Assembly: GCA_937873135.1 (NCBI GenBank)
Contig: CALMVQ010000358.1
Coordinates: 44,735 to 95,784, forward strand
Source of the DNA: an uncultured Scytonema sp.
Lineage (GTDB): Bacteria > Cyanobacteriota > Cyanobacteriia > Cyanobacteriales > Nostocaceae
Reading direction: 5' to 3'
DNA: 51,050 nucleotides
Positions 33,534-41,976 of this stretch are shown here, piece after piece. A program made the position numbers and the translations under genes. The notes under the pieces are model-generated. The model was not told the origin of the DNA. It saw nothing but the letters and a program-made list of their open reading frames with translations, and did no database searches. The number at the start of each line of letters is the position of its first letter. The stretch's first letter is position 1.

Positions 33534-35033
33534 ATGAAACTGAGGGAATTAGTTGCGGCTGTGGACGTTATCGGGCAGTTACCCGAACATCCAGCAATGG
33601 ATGCAGAAGTAAAGGAATTGAAGACGAATTCTCATGCTTGTACTGCGGGAGATTTATTTATCGGGATGCCAGGAACGCGGGTTGATGGTGGAGAGTTTTG
33701 GCAAAGTGCTTTAGCCTCTGGTGCCATAGCCGCAATCATTTCTCAGCCAGCAGCACAAAAGAATTCGCCCACACCAGATGCTCGTGTCATTACTGCTAGT
33801 GATATGACGAAAGCCTGTGCCCAAATCGCTAATGCTTTCTACGGTTATCCGGGACAAAAACTCCAGCTCGTTGGTGTGACTGGTACAAATGGCAAAACGA
33901 CAATCACCCACATCATTGAATATTTTTTGAATAAAGCCAATCAACCTACAGCTTTGATGGGTACGCTTTACACTCGTTGGCATGGCTTTGTCCAAACTGC
34001 TGCTTACACGACACCCTTTGCAGTAGAATTGCAACATCGGCTTGCTGATGCTCTGAATGCTGGGAATAAATATGGGGTGATGGAGGTAAGTTCCCACGCT
34101 TTAGCACAGGGGAGGGTGATGGGTTGTCAATTTAATGTTGGAGTCTTTAGCAATCTCACTCAAGACCACTTAGACTTTCACCGCGACATGGAAGATTACT
34201 TTGCCGCTAAAGCCCTGCTTTTCAGTCCTGATTATCTCACGGGACAGGCAATCATCAACGCTGATGATCCCTTCGGCAAGCGATTGATTGCCGCCTTACA
34301 TCCTGATCAGGTTTGGACCTATAGTGTTAATGATTCTACAGCTAATTTGTGGATGAGTGACCTGAATTACGAGAAGAATGGTGTGAGTGGGATGATGCAT
34401 ACACCGAAGGGTGACGTGGCTTTTCGCTCGCCTCTCGTCGGGCAATACAATCTAGAAAATCTCTTAGCAGCAACCGGAGCCGTTTTACACTTAGGCTTGG
34501 ATTTGCAGTTTGTAGCATCTGTGATCCCGGATTTTCCTGGTGTTCCAGGACGTATGGAAAGGGTACAGATTAGTTCGGAACAAGATATCAGTGTGATTGT
34601 GGATTATGCCCACACGCCCGATAGTTTGGAAAATTTGCTGAAAGCGTCACGTCCATTTATTCGGGGGAAAATGATTTGTGTTTTTGGATGTGGAGGAGAT
34701 CGCGATCGCACCAAGCGTCCGAAAATGGGGAAAATTGCTGCTGAATTAGCTGATGTCGCGGTTTTGACATCTGACAATCCTCGGACTGAAGATCCAGAAA
34801 GAATATTGCAAGATGTTTTAGCAGGAATTTCAAAAACGGTTTCGCCGATGGTAATATGCGATCGCGCTACTGCCATTCGTACTGCCATCTTACAAGCGCA
34901 ACCTGGAGATGGTGTCTTGCTTGCTGGTAAAGGTCACGAAGACTACCAAATTCTCGGAACTGAAAAAATACACTTTGATGATCGAGAACACGCACGAGAC
35001 GCTTTACTAGAAAAATTGAAAGTATCGGGATGA
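33534..35033 (+). CDS. murE: UDP-MurNAc-L-Ala-D-Glu:meso-DAP ligase
   Basis: 499 residues. It adds meso-diaminopimelate to UDP-MurNAc-dipeptide in peptidoglycan synthesis, using ATP in the cytoplasm. The three Mur domains are visible: N-terminal (about 1-100), ATP-binding with GVTGTNGKTTITH (113-125) and FSNLTQDHLDFH near 202, and the C-terminal domain with YAHTPDSLE, CVFGCGGDRDRTKRPKM and DNPRTEDPERI near 413; DNPR is the signature for diaminopimelate over lysine. GKGHEDYQ is near the end. It is 66 bp downstream of the glutaredoxin-like gene and 54 bp upstream of the sensor kinase gene. Confidence 0.96.
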   Translation: MKLRELVAAVDVIGQLPEHPAMDAEVKELKTNSHACTAGDLFIGMPGTRVDGGEFWQSALASGAIAAIISQPAAQKNSPTPDARVITASDMTKACAQIANAFYGYPGQKLQLVGVTGTNGKTTITHIIEYFLNKANQPTALMGTLYTRWHGFVQTAAYTTPFAVELQHRLADALNAGNKYGVMEVSSHALAQGRVMGCQFNVGVFSNLTQDHLDFHRDMEDYFAAKALLFSPDYLTGQAIINADDPFGKRLIAALHPDQVWTYSVNDSTANLWMSDLNYEKNGVSGMMHTPKGDVAFRSPLVGQYNLENLLAATGAVLHLGLDLQFVASVIPDFPGVPGRMERVQISSEQDISVIVDYAHTPDSLENLLKASRPFIRGKMICVFGCGGDRDRTKRPKMGKIAAELADVAVLTSDNPRTEDPERILQDVLAGISKTVSPMVICDRATAIRTAILQAQPGDGVLLAGKGHEDYQILGTEKIHFDDREHARDALLEKLKVSG

Positions 35034-35087
35034 GGCAATCGGCTTATGGCTAACTACCAACCGCGAACCGAAAAGTGCTATTAACTC

Positions 35088-36512
35088 ATGAATGTTGCTT
35101 TAGCTCAGAATCTATCAATATATCAGCTGGCTTTGGGTATGCAACCGCCTCCCCAAACATTACCTCTTAGTCCCGCTACTTTGCTGTCACTAATTAGGGC
35201 ACAAATTGATTTACTAATTGAGCAACAAATTCTTGCTACTTTATGGGTAAAGCTACCACCAGGAAAAATTTGGGACTCGGAAATTCAACGCTACAATCAG
35301 CAAATTGGTGTGTCTAGTACGATATACAATTGCCAAATTGAAGAAAGCTTGGGGGCAGTAGAGGACACTGGGAGTGTGGAGATTTCTGCTTCTTCTTCCG
35401 CGAACCATAACCTATTCGTGCCAACCCAATTAGATCCTCAAATACGGCGAGAATATTTTATCATTGTGTTGTCGCCGCAGTTTTGTAGTTTAACTTTGGC
35501 TTACAGACCGCTTAAAAGAAGTAAAATTGATTTATGGGGGAGGTTAGATGGAAATAAAACTGCAAAGTTACAAGCTATAACGACTTTTGAGGGTAAGATT
35601 ATTCAACGAGTCTTGAATAAGATTGAACATTCAATAAATTCAAAATTATCTCCCTTCATACCAAATAGTTTTATTTGCCCCCCAACACCAGAGCCAACAC
35701 TTTTAACTCAACTGTTGGCAAAACAATTGCAGCGTCAGGAGGAAATAAATTATCAAATATTCACTAACCGTATAGCTAAGATCCAGCAGCAAAAACAGAA
35801 ACTGCACCGTAAAGAGCAACTGAACGATGAATACTTAAGCAATGTGTGTCAGGAACTGCGGATACCTCTTACACATATGAAAACAGCTTTAAGTTTGTTA
35901 AATTCTCCGAGTCTGAAAGCACCTCAGAAACAACGTTATTTACAGATGCTGAGTAACCAGTGTGATCGCCAGAATTCACTGATTACAGGTGTATTGGAGC
36001 TCATGCAGAGCGAGCGCAATTTGGAACGGATGAATTTAGAATCAGTGCGTCTTGCTGACATCGTACCAGGGGTCGTCAGTACTTACCAGCCTCTAGCGCA
36101 AGAAAAAGGCGTAATGGTAGCTTATACAGTACCCACTGAACTTCCAGATGTCTGGTGTGTGAGCGGAGGGCTAAAGCAGATTCTCATTAATTTACTTTCC
36201 AACAGCATCAAATTCACAAGAGCAGGGGGAGAAGTTTGGGTGCGGGGACGCGTACACGGTGATTATGTGCAACTGGAATTTTGCGACACTGGAATAGGGA
36301 TTGCCGAAAACGAAATTCCTCAAATCTTTAACCGTTTTTATCGTGTGCGTCCTTCAGCACCAAATGATCCTGGTGGTGCTGGATTGGGTTTAACAATTGT
36401 GCAACAGTTACTGTGGCGCAGTGGAGGCTCTATTTTTGTGAAAAGTAAACAGTTTGAAGGCTCAACCTTTACAATACAGTTGCCTATAGTTCATCTTAAA
36501 AATGGGCAGTGA
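35088..36512 (+). CDS. DICT-domain sensor histidine-kinase-like protein lacking the phosphoacceptor His
   Basis: 474 residues, no membrane segment. The N-terminal half (SIYQLALGMQPPPQTLPLSP and following) resembles the DICT sensory domain of cyanobacteria. The dimerisation H-box reads VCQELRIPLTHMKTAL: the usual His is Gln255, with another His eight residues later (263). The ATP-binding domain is intact: N-box LINLLSNSIKFTRAGG, G1 CDTGIGIAENEIPQIFNRF, G2 GGAGLGLTIVQQLL. It may therefore act on a partner rather than itself. It follows murE by 54 bp and is convergent with a kinase-like gene whose defects are complementary. Confidence 0.88.
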   Translation: MNVALAQNLSIYQLALGMQPPPQTLPLSPATLLSLIRAQIDLLIEQQILATLWVKLPPGKIWDSEIQRYNQQIGVSSTIYNCQIEESLGAVEDTGSVEISASSSANHNLFVPTQLDPQIRREYFIIVLSPQFCSLTLAYRPLKRSKIDLWGRLDGNKTAKLQAITTFEGKIIQRVLNKIEHSINSKLSPFIPNSFICPPTPEPTLLTQLLAKQLQRQEEINYQIFTNRIAKIQQQKQKLHRKEQLNDEYLSNVCQELRIPLTHMKTALSLLNSPSLKAPQKQRYLQMLSNQCDRQNSLITGVLELMQSERNLERMNLESVRLADIVPGVVSTYQPLAQEKGVMVAYTVPTELPDVWCVSGGLKQILINLLSNSIKFTRAGGEVWVRGRVHGDYVQLEFCDTGIGIAENEIPQIFNRFYRVRPSAPNDPGGAGLGLTIVQQLLWRSGGSIFVKSKQFEGSTFTIQLPIVHLKNGQ

Positions 36513-36544
36513 GGGCGGGTTTAATTTACCATTGAGGCAAGAAT

Positions 36545-36770
36545 CCCACGACTATAAGCCGTGGGCATGTTCAAATAATTATAAAGAAGTATAAACATTT
36601 GACTGAAGCGCCTTAACTCTATTAACAAGCATAAGTTTTCATTTTGCTGCAAATATCAAGGGTTTTATAAGAAGAAACGCTGAAAACCCCGAAGTTAAAT
36701 AGTGACTCAGGAACTCTTCCACGTCATTCATGTCGGGGATGAAAGCGGGTAAAGCCCTTTAGGGCTGAGT
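36545..36770. repeat. IS200/IS605-end-like hairpins between convergent kinase genes
   Basis: The 273-bp gap holds a cccacg/cgtggg hairpin (36545-36565) and an agccct/agggct hairpin (36753-36766), both of the type found at ends of IS200/IS605-family elements. They could also serve as terminators for the convergent genes. No transposase remains. Confidence 0.5.
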
Positions 36771-36785
36771 GATGGTGCTAATGAC

Positions 36786-38297
36786 TTACTTATGCATTTT
36801 CTCTTTTACCTTTTCTGCATCAGTGGCTAATGTTTTGTGAGGACTTCGTTGCCATTCTCTTTCTTTAGTCCCAAAAGAAGACTCTGAGTCCTTCGATCCT
36901 TCTAAAGGCAGAAAAATTGTTAACACCTCACCGTGACGAGGGCGATCGCGTACAATGAGTTTGCCTCCAATTGCTTGAAACAAATGCTTGGTTGCAGCTA
37001 TATTCAAACTAATCGTACCCGTGTCAGGTTGAAATGTCAGCAATTGACCAATGGCTTTACGAATGGGCGGTTGACATGGAGAGGTGCTAGCAATACTGTC
37101 GTCAGTTAATAATTGTAACTTAAGTTGGTCACCGGCTGGAATGACCTGTACTTGAATGTGGCTACCTGCTGGTAGACTGCGGGTAAAATTCTCCATTAAC
37201 CCAGTGAGCACTCGATCTAACATGGCGGGATGACTAACCACTGTTGGCAATTGCTGGGGTAAAACAACATCCAAAGTTAAGTTACGTCGATTTGCTGCTT
37301 GTTGCCACCGGGGAATGCTTTGTTGCAAAACGCAATCTAAAGACATTGCCATCAGTTGAGTGTTTGTGGACTTTGCGGGGGCAGATGTTTCTAATTCTGC
37401 AGCCCTAAACAGTAACTCCATACGATCAATTTGCTCGGTACACTCATGATCGATTAGTTCCAAGCGCTTAATAGCGTTGACAGGCAAATTACGCTGCTTG
37501 AGGAGTAGGCGAGTCGTCGTGCGAATTGTTGTCAGAGGAGTACGTACTTCGTGAGCAAAGGCTTGAAGTAATTCCACATCAGGACGAAGATGAGAGGAGG
37601 AGGAGAGGGGAGTTGGTTGACTCGATACGGATTTTCCTTTATCTTCGTGAGAACGAACTTCGTCGGGTGGTAATTCTTGAAGCAAAAACCGACTAAAATT
37701 CATGACAGTGAGGTAATCGGGAGTTACAAAAGAATACTCTTGTACGACTTCCTCTAAATCAGCAAATAACTCTGGATTGCTTAACATTACCCGCGCACCT
37801 AGCGATCGCCAAGTCTGCTGAACAATATGAGGTTCAAACGAAAAAGAAAACTCCTTCTTACCACTCTCATCCTCTGCAAGCACCAATACTAGGCTAAATT
37901 TTTCTGTAAAAACTAGGCAAAACTGCTCTAATGCTAATGGATCTGCAATTGACAAAGGCAGTACCAATTCATGAGGAGTAATCTCATCTGTCACAGTGGG
38001 AGCTTCAGACATCTGAAACGGCATCAGTGCTAACGGGTTGAATGGCTTTGCGCTAAAAGTTACCGTCTGTAAACTTTGATTTAATCTAGGATCGCTGAAT
38101 ACAGGTGCTGGCGCAGCTAAAACTAGTCCTTTTTGTCTGGCTTTCGGTGAAGCCGTTGTTAACGATAACAACAGTTGCTCTGTCGCTGCTACACTGACTC
38201 GCCACTGCTGTTCTGCGTGGGTATGTGAATTTTTAGCTATAGTCGATTGACTATCAGCTACAATTTCGCTCAGACTTGGTAATATCCATTTGTACAC
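36786..38297 (-). CDS. histidine-kinase-like protein with degenerate ATP-binding domain
   Basis: 503 residues, no membrane segment. The N-terminal half (about 1-235) is an unrecognised sensory region. The H-box is complete: LLQAFAHEVRTPLTTIRTTT with His249. The C-terminal half keeps an N-box-like LTGLMENFTRSLPAGSHIQV but the G1 box is lost (TDDSIAST instead of DxGxG) and the G2 region (GTISLNIAATKHLF) lacks the GxGLG pattern, while the end (GGKLIVRDRPRHGEVLTIFL) is still kinase-like. It may be phosphorylated by another kinase. It faces the kinase-like gene at 35088, which has the opposite defect. Confidence 0.82.
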   Translation of the reverse strand: MYKWILPSLSEIVADSQSTIAKNSHTHAEQQWRVSVAATEQLLLSLTTASPKARQKGLVLAAPAPVFSDPRLNQSLQTVTFSAKPFNPLALMPFQMSEAPTVTDEITPHELVLPLSIADPLALEQFCLVFTEKFSLVLVLAEDESGKKEFSFSFEPHIVQQTWRSLGARVMLSNPELFADLEEVVQEYSFVTPDYLTVMNFSRFLLQELPPDEVRSHEDKGKSVSSQPTPLSSSSHLRPDVELLQAFAHEVRTPLTTIRTTTRLLLKQRNLPVNAIKRLELIDHECTEQIDRMELLFRAAELETSAPAKSTNTQLMAMSLDCVLQQSIPRWQQAANRRNLTLDVVLPQQLPTVVSHPAMLDRVLTGLMENFTRSLPAGSHIQVQVIPAGDQLKLQLLTDDSIASTSPCQPPIRKAIGQLLTFQPDTGTISLNIAATKHLFQAIGGKLIVRDRPRHGEVLTIFLPLEGSKDSESSFGTKEREWQRSPHKTLATDAEKVKEKMHK

Positions 38298-38870
38298 AGA
38301 TTTTCACCCCTTAGTTTCAAAGAGGGACTGACACTTACAGCATTTTTTTGCCATATATATGAGGTTATAAGCATTTGTGTACAGTTGGAAGTCGTAGAAC
38401 CGAACACTCTCTTGGCGCAATTTCCCCTGAACACTATCAACAAGGGGTTAGTGCACGCTTGTGAGGCTACATTTTCATAGCTCGTCACTCGCTGTTGTAT
38501 AAAATCATATATCTGTTGACAGATAAATAGCTCTAACTATCGGATGATGAAAATTATCTGAATCTAATAGACAATAGCTGATACTCAACAAGATACAGCA
38601 AGTAGTAATCCTGAATAAAAGTGTAAAAGAGTGCATTTCGACCGTTAATAGTTAACTGTGAACCGTTAAATGTTATTAGCAGTATTTGTCTATATTCTAA
38701 GAATAAAATAGGACTGCTGTAACAGATTTTGTAAAACACTTTTATTGTTTGGTGTAACTTGCTATCACGAGTTTATATTCCATAATGGAATATAAAAAAA
38801 CAATTCGCTTATCAACCTCGCACACTAATCAAAATCAATTAATCGCCAAAAATATTCAAGTGAGGAGAAA
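38298..38870. other. 573-bp gap without a gene
   Basis: Divergent spacer between the kinase-like gene and the BON lipoprotein gene. I found no convincing ORF. It contains the operator-like palindrome at 38772-38796 and otherwise AT-rich DNA. Confidence 0.5.
38772..38796. promoter_or_regulatory. operator-like palindrome upstream of BON lipoprotein
   Basis: tttatattcca (38772-38782) and tggaatataaa (38786-38796) are perfect inverse repeats around a 3-nt centre, 74 bp before the lipoprotein start. The position and symmetry suggest a binding site for a dimeric regulator; which one is unknown. Confidence 0.4.
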
Positions 38871-39338
38871 ATGAAAAAGTTTATTCCATTCATAATTGGT
38901 AGCGTACTGATGATTGGTGCTGTTGGTTGCCAAAACACTTCTAAAACCAGTGCAGATGCTCCTAGCAATACGAATGAAGCAGGCAATGCACCTACTCAAG
39001 AAACATCTCAGAAAACCCAAGACGATGCGACTAACCCAGTTCGTAAAAAACAATTAGAATCTGACATTCGCGCCAACGAGCAGCGTAATAATGCTACTGG
39101 TGGTGATACAAACAGAGCTAGTGGTGATTTGAAAACCGAAGTTCGCGATAAGTTAGAGGCAAATTTACCAGCTAGCAAGTTGGCAGTAGATGCTAAAGAT
39201 GGGGCTGTGACTGTAGCCGGAACTGTTCCTACACAAGAGCAACTGAACAAAATTCCCACCCTCGCACAGCAGATCAAAGGTGTTAAGAGCGTGAAGGTGA
39301 ATGTCAAAGTTTCTCCAGCCACAGCAACACCTAAATAA
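38871..39338 (+). CDS. BON-domain lipoprotein
   Basis: 155 residues. A lipoprotein signal (MKKFIPFIIGSVLMIGAVGC, lipobox AVGC with Cys20) is followed by a polar Thr/Asn/Gln-rich linker (21-85) and a C-terminal BON domain (about 86-150: LKTEVRDKLEANLPASKLAV, GAVTVAGTVPTQEQLNKIP, GVKSVKVNVKV). BON domains bind phospholipid membranes and occur in OsmY-type stress proteins. It has a strong ribosome binding site (gtgagga). An operator-like palindrome is upstream and an STRR follows the stop. Stress-induced envelope protection is the likely role. Confidence 0.9.
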   Translation: MKKFIPFIIGSVLMIGAVGCQNTSKTSADAPSNTNEAGNAPTQETSQKTQDDATNPVRKKQLESDIRANEQRNNATGGDTNRASGDLKTEVRDKLEANLPASKLAVDAKDGAVTVAGTVPTQEQLNKIPTLAQQIKGVKSVKVNVKVSPATATPK

Positions 39339-39344
39339 GTAAAG

Positions 39345-39411
39345 AGTGCTGAGTGCTGAGTGCTGAGGAGCCAGCGCCGTGCTTTGGTTCCCAAAGTTGA
39401 GGCGACTGGCG
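39345..39411. repeat. heptamer STRR followed by hairpin module copy 2
   Basis: Three agtgctg heptamers (39345-39365) are followed by the module at 39373-39411 that matches 6202-6240 with one mismatch, including the ctttgg/ccaaag stem. Confidence 0.8.
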
Positions 39412-39512
39412 TTGCTGAGTAAGAAGAAAGTAAAGAAAGAAACATTCCAAATTTTCAACTCATATCCTTTCTCTCTTCATTCTCAGGACTCAGCACTCAA
39501 CATCCCGTCTCC

Positions 39513-41363
39513 TCAAAGCCCAAGAGTACGATCTGGAAATCCAGCAGCATCAAAGTAACGCGTTCTTCCCACCGTTTGATACTTCAAGATAGTCTTTAAA
39601 CCATTGGCAGCAGGTAAAGATTTGAGCGTAAAAGACTTAGCTTTAACGTTGTCGGGTTCGCCAATTAATGCTTCACTCAACACCCGACCAACAAGCTTAC
39701 CTTGAGCGGTTAATTTTAACTTTAGCATTTTTGCTAGAGTTGGTGCAACATCTGCATTACCTGTAGGAGTTAAGTCTTTAAACCCTTGCTTAAAGTCAGG
39801 CCCAGTTGCCATCATGGTGTTGAAAGTGTCAGCGCGACTGAAACTGCCATGCATTCCTTGTCCTTGTTGTAAGGGGGTGTCTGCAACTTCTACTCCGCAT
39901 GCTGTCGGATCTCCACAACCTGTATCAAAAGAGCGAAAGTTTACCAAGATGGATGGTTTAGGAGTTCGTGCCGCACCTCGAAGGGCGATCGCACTAAAAG
40001 GCAAAGTACCGGGAAATGAATCCAAGGTGTCATCCACAAATAAGCCACTAACATAATCTTGCTTGAGTAGCAAATCTACAATCTGTTTGGCAAGGGCTTT
40101 TTTGTTAGCGTTATTAGGCAAGTAAATCAAATCAGAACCACCATTTCCAGCAACAATGATATCTGGATTTGTCTGGTCTTTACCAATAAGATTGTTTTTA
40201 GAAAATTGTCCCTTAGTTGGATCGACAGAGGCATTTTTGTTATCTGGATCAAACAGAGGTGATTTTAATTCATTCGCCAAGTCTATTCCTAGAAAACCAG
40301 GTGGTAAAAAACCTTTTGGGACATCTGAGTAAGAAAGTGTTGCGGCATAACTGGTTTTGCTTTGCTTGCTAATTGTTGAGAAGCCGTGATCAGCAGTAAC
40401 AAATATGTTTGTAGTTGCATCCAAGCCCAATTGTTTGAGTGTGTTGCGAATTTGCGCCAGGTTCTTGTCCATGTTTTGACGGGCGGCTTGAGTCGTGGCA
40501 CCGTTGATTCCCGGAACAATTTGGTTGAGGCTATCACCTTGGTTGTGCTGTGTGCCATCAGGATCGCGAGACCAATAAACTAAAATAAATGGTTTTTGCC
40601 GTTGTTGGAAGAGTGGTAAGATTGCCTTTGTTGTCACATCGGCAAAATATTGCTGCTGGACTGTATTAGCAACTTTAGTACCGGGTGTTTTGCTGTCGCC
40701 TGGTTTGCCGTTATCGCCCCGTGATGGTGCTACTGGTGCTAAGGAGTTTTTGGTAAGTGAAGCAGTTATTTCAGAACTGAGAGGAATTCCTGTTGGTGAA
40801 CCTGTGGCGTCATCAATAATGATGGTAGGTTCGCCTTTTTGCAGTGTAACATCTTGAATTAAAACTGGTCCGATTTTGCCGACAGCAGCAGTACTGAAAC
40901 CTGCTTTTCTCGCAATTGATAGTAAAGTTTCTTCGTTGAGATAGTTAGTGCCGAACTGTTTGTTAATTTCTTGAAGCACAGCATTGTTTTCTAGGAAGGG
41001 AACTAAGCTATTTTTAGCACTTTGAACCGGAGCGCTCACTTGGATGGTATTACTGAAGTCACCTGTATCACCCAAATAGTGTCCGGTAGCGATCGCCGAA
41101 GCGTTAGCAGTAGTGAAGGTAGGAAATAGAGAGTGAGTATTGATAAAGTTGACTCCCTGTTCCCGAATATCCTGCAATGTTGGAGTATCCGTAGCATTAA
41201 CAACACTCGGACGCAGCCCATCGGCAACAAAAATGACGACATTGTGTTGTGATTGCTGAACGGGTTTTCTTGGAGAAACCGTACATGCCACCACAAATGC
41301 AAGGATAAAAAGGGTTAGTAGCACCCAGCGGCGATTGCGCTTAACAATTCCCATAACCTTCAA
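39513..41363 (-). CDS. alkaline-phosphatase-superfamily phosphodiesterase lipoprotein
   Basis: 616 residues. A lipoprotein signal (LLTLFILAFVVAC, lipobox Cys27) places it at the periplasmic face. The type I phosphodiesterase/nucleotide-pyrophosphatase fold is shown by NVVIFVADGLRPS near residue 42 (metal-binding Asp), SLFPTFTTANASAIATGHY near 78 with the candidate nucleophile Thr, FVTADHGFSTI near 323, and GMHGSFSRADTFNTMMATGP near 507. Such enzymes hydrolyse phosphodiesters or monoesters outside the cytoplasm, often for phosphate scavenging. It is monocistronic; its 3' end faces the BON lipoprotein gene. Confidence 0.88.
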   Translation of the reverse strand: MKVMGIVKRNRRWVLLTLFILAFVVACTVSPRKPVQQSQHNVVIFVADGLRPSVVNATDTPTLQDIREQGVNFINTHSLFPTFTTANASAIATGHYLGDTGDFSNTIQVSAPVQSAKNSLVPFLENNAVLQEINKQFGTNYLNEETLLSIARKAGFSTAAVGKIGPVLIQDVTLQKGEPTIIIDDATGSPTGIPLSSEITASLTKNSLAPVAPSRGDNGKPGDSKTPGTKVANTVQQQYFADVTTKAILPLFQQRQKPFILVYWSRDPDGTQHNQGDSLNQIVPGINGATTQAARQNMDKNLAQIRNTLKQLGLDATTNIFVTADHGFSTISKQSKTSYAATLSYSDVPKGFLPPGFLGIDLANELKSPLFDPDNKNASVDPTKGQFSKNNLIGKDQTNPDIIVAGNGGSDLIYLPNNANKKALAKQIVDLLLKQDYVSGLFVDDTLDSFPGTLPFSAIALRGAARTPKPSILVNFRSFDTGCGDPTACGVEVADTPLQQGQGMHGSFSRADTFNTMMATGPDFKQGFKDLTPTGNADVAPTLAKMLKLKLTAQGKLVGRVLSEALIGEPDNVKAKSFTLKSLPAANGLKTILKYQTVGRTRYFDAAGFPDRTLGL

Positions 41364-41522
41364 AGATTGTCAGGACATCAAGATTTTATAACTTAGGTGC
41401 TAAATTTTACTGTCTTTTTTTATTCACTTTTGCCCTGAGATAGAAAAAACATCCAGCATTTACCGAAAAACGTTAGTCTTATACCGTTTCTCCATGAAGA
41501 AGAGCGAAAACGAATTTCTTAG

Positions 41523-41546
41523 CCCACGGCAATAAAGCGGCGTGGG
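41523..41546. repeat. IS200/IS605-end-like hairpin
   Basis: cccacg and cgtggg arms, followed by tagttcagatc, resemble the end of an IS200/IS605-type element. It adjoins the haemagglutinin remnant. Confidence 0.45.
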
Positions 41547-41571
41547 TAGTTCAGATCTAAAAAGTTGCACT

Positions 41572-41736
41572 TCATATATAACTGGTATTAGCATTTTTGG
41601 ATAAACTGCTGCAATCAATAGTAGCATCACTAAAACGACCTCTTGAGAAAGTATTATTTGCAACTAACTCTATCTGACCTTCTTGATTCACAATCCACCC
41701 CTTAGCCTCTACAATTGTTGGTGGTTGACTATCAAC
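41572..41736 (-). pseudogene. C-terminal remnant of a filamentous-haemagglutinin-type protein
   Basis: The minus-strand reading frame SQPPTIVEAKGWIVNQEG followed by IELVAN resembles the extreme C-terminus of cyanobacterial two-partner-secretion haemagglutinins, which often read PPxIVEAxGWxxxxxGxVxLVA. Only about 55 codons remain; upstream the frame runs into AT-rich repeat DNA. It is flanked by an IS200/IS605-like hairpin on one side and tttttac-type repeats on the other, consistent with loss of the main gene. Confidence 0.45.
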
Positions 41737-41906
41737 TGACAGAACAAGGCAAAAGTTAAAAGTTAAAAGGCACTCATAAAGAAAAAACGGTTTCAAGCCC
41801 CCAACTCCGCCCGTGGAAAACCAAAAAATATTTTTTTAAGGGGACACATAGTGCGATCAAAAAAGGCGTCCACTTCAAATCCCCTCATTTTAATTATGGG
41901 GATTCT

Positions 41907-41941
41907 CTTTTTACTTTTTACTTTTTACTTTTTACTTTTTA
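41907..41941. repeat. heptanucleotide STRR
   Basis: Five perfect cttttta heptamers, in the 613-bp gap 41364-41976, just beyond the 3' end of the ion-channel gene. Confidence 0.85.
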
Positions 41942-41976
41942 CTGGTTCGGTGATGGTGATGGAATTCGTTCTTTCA

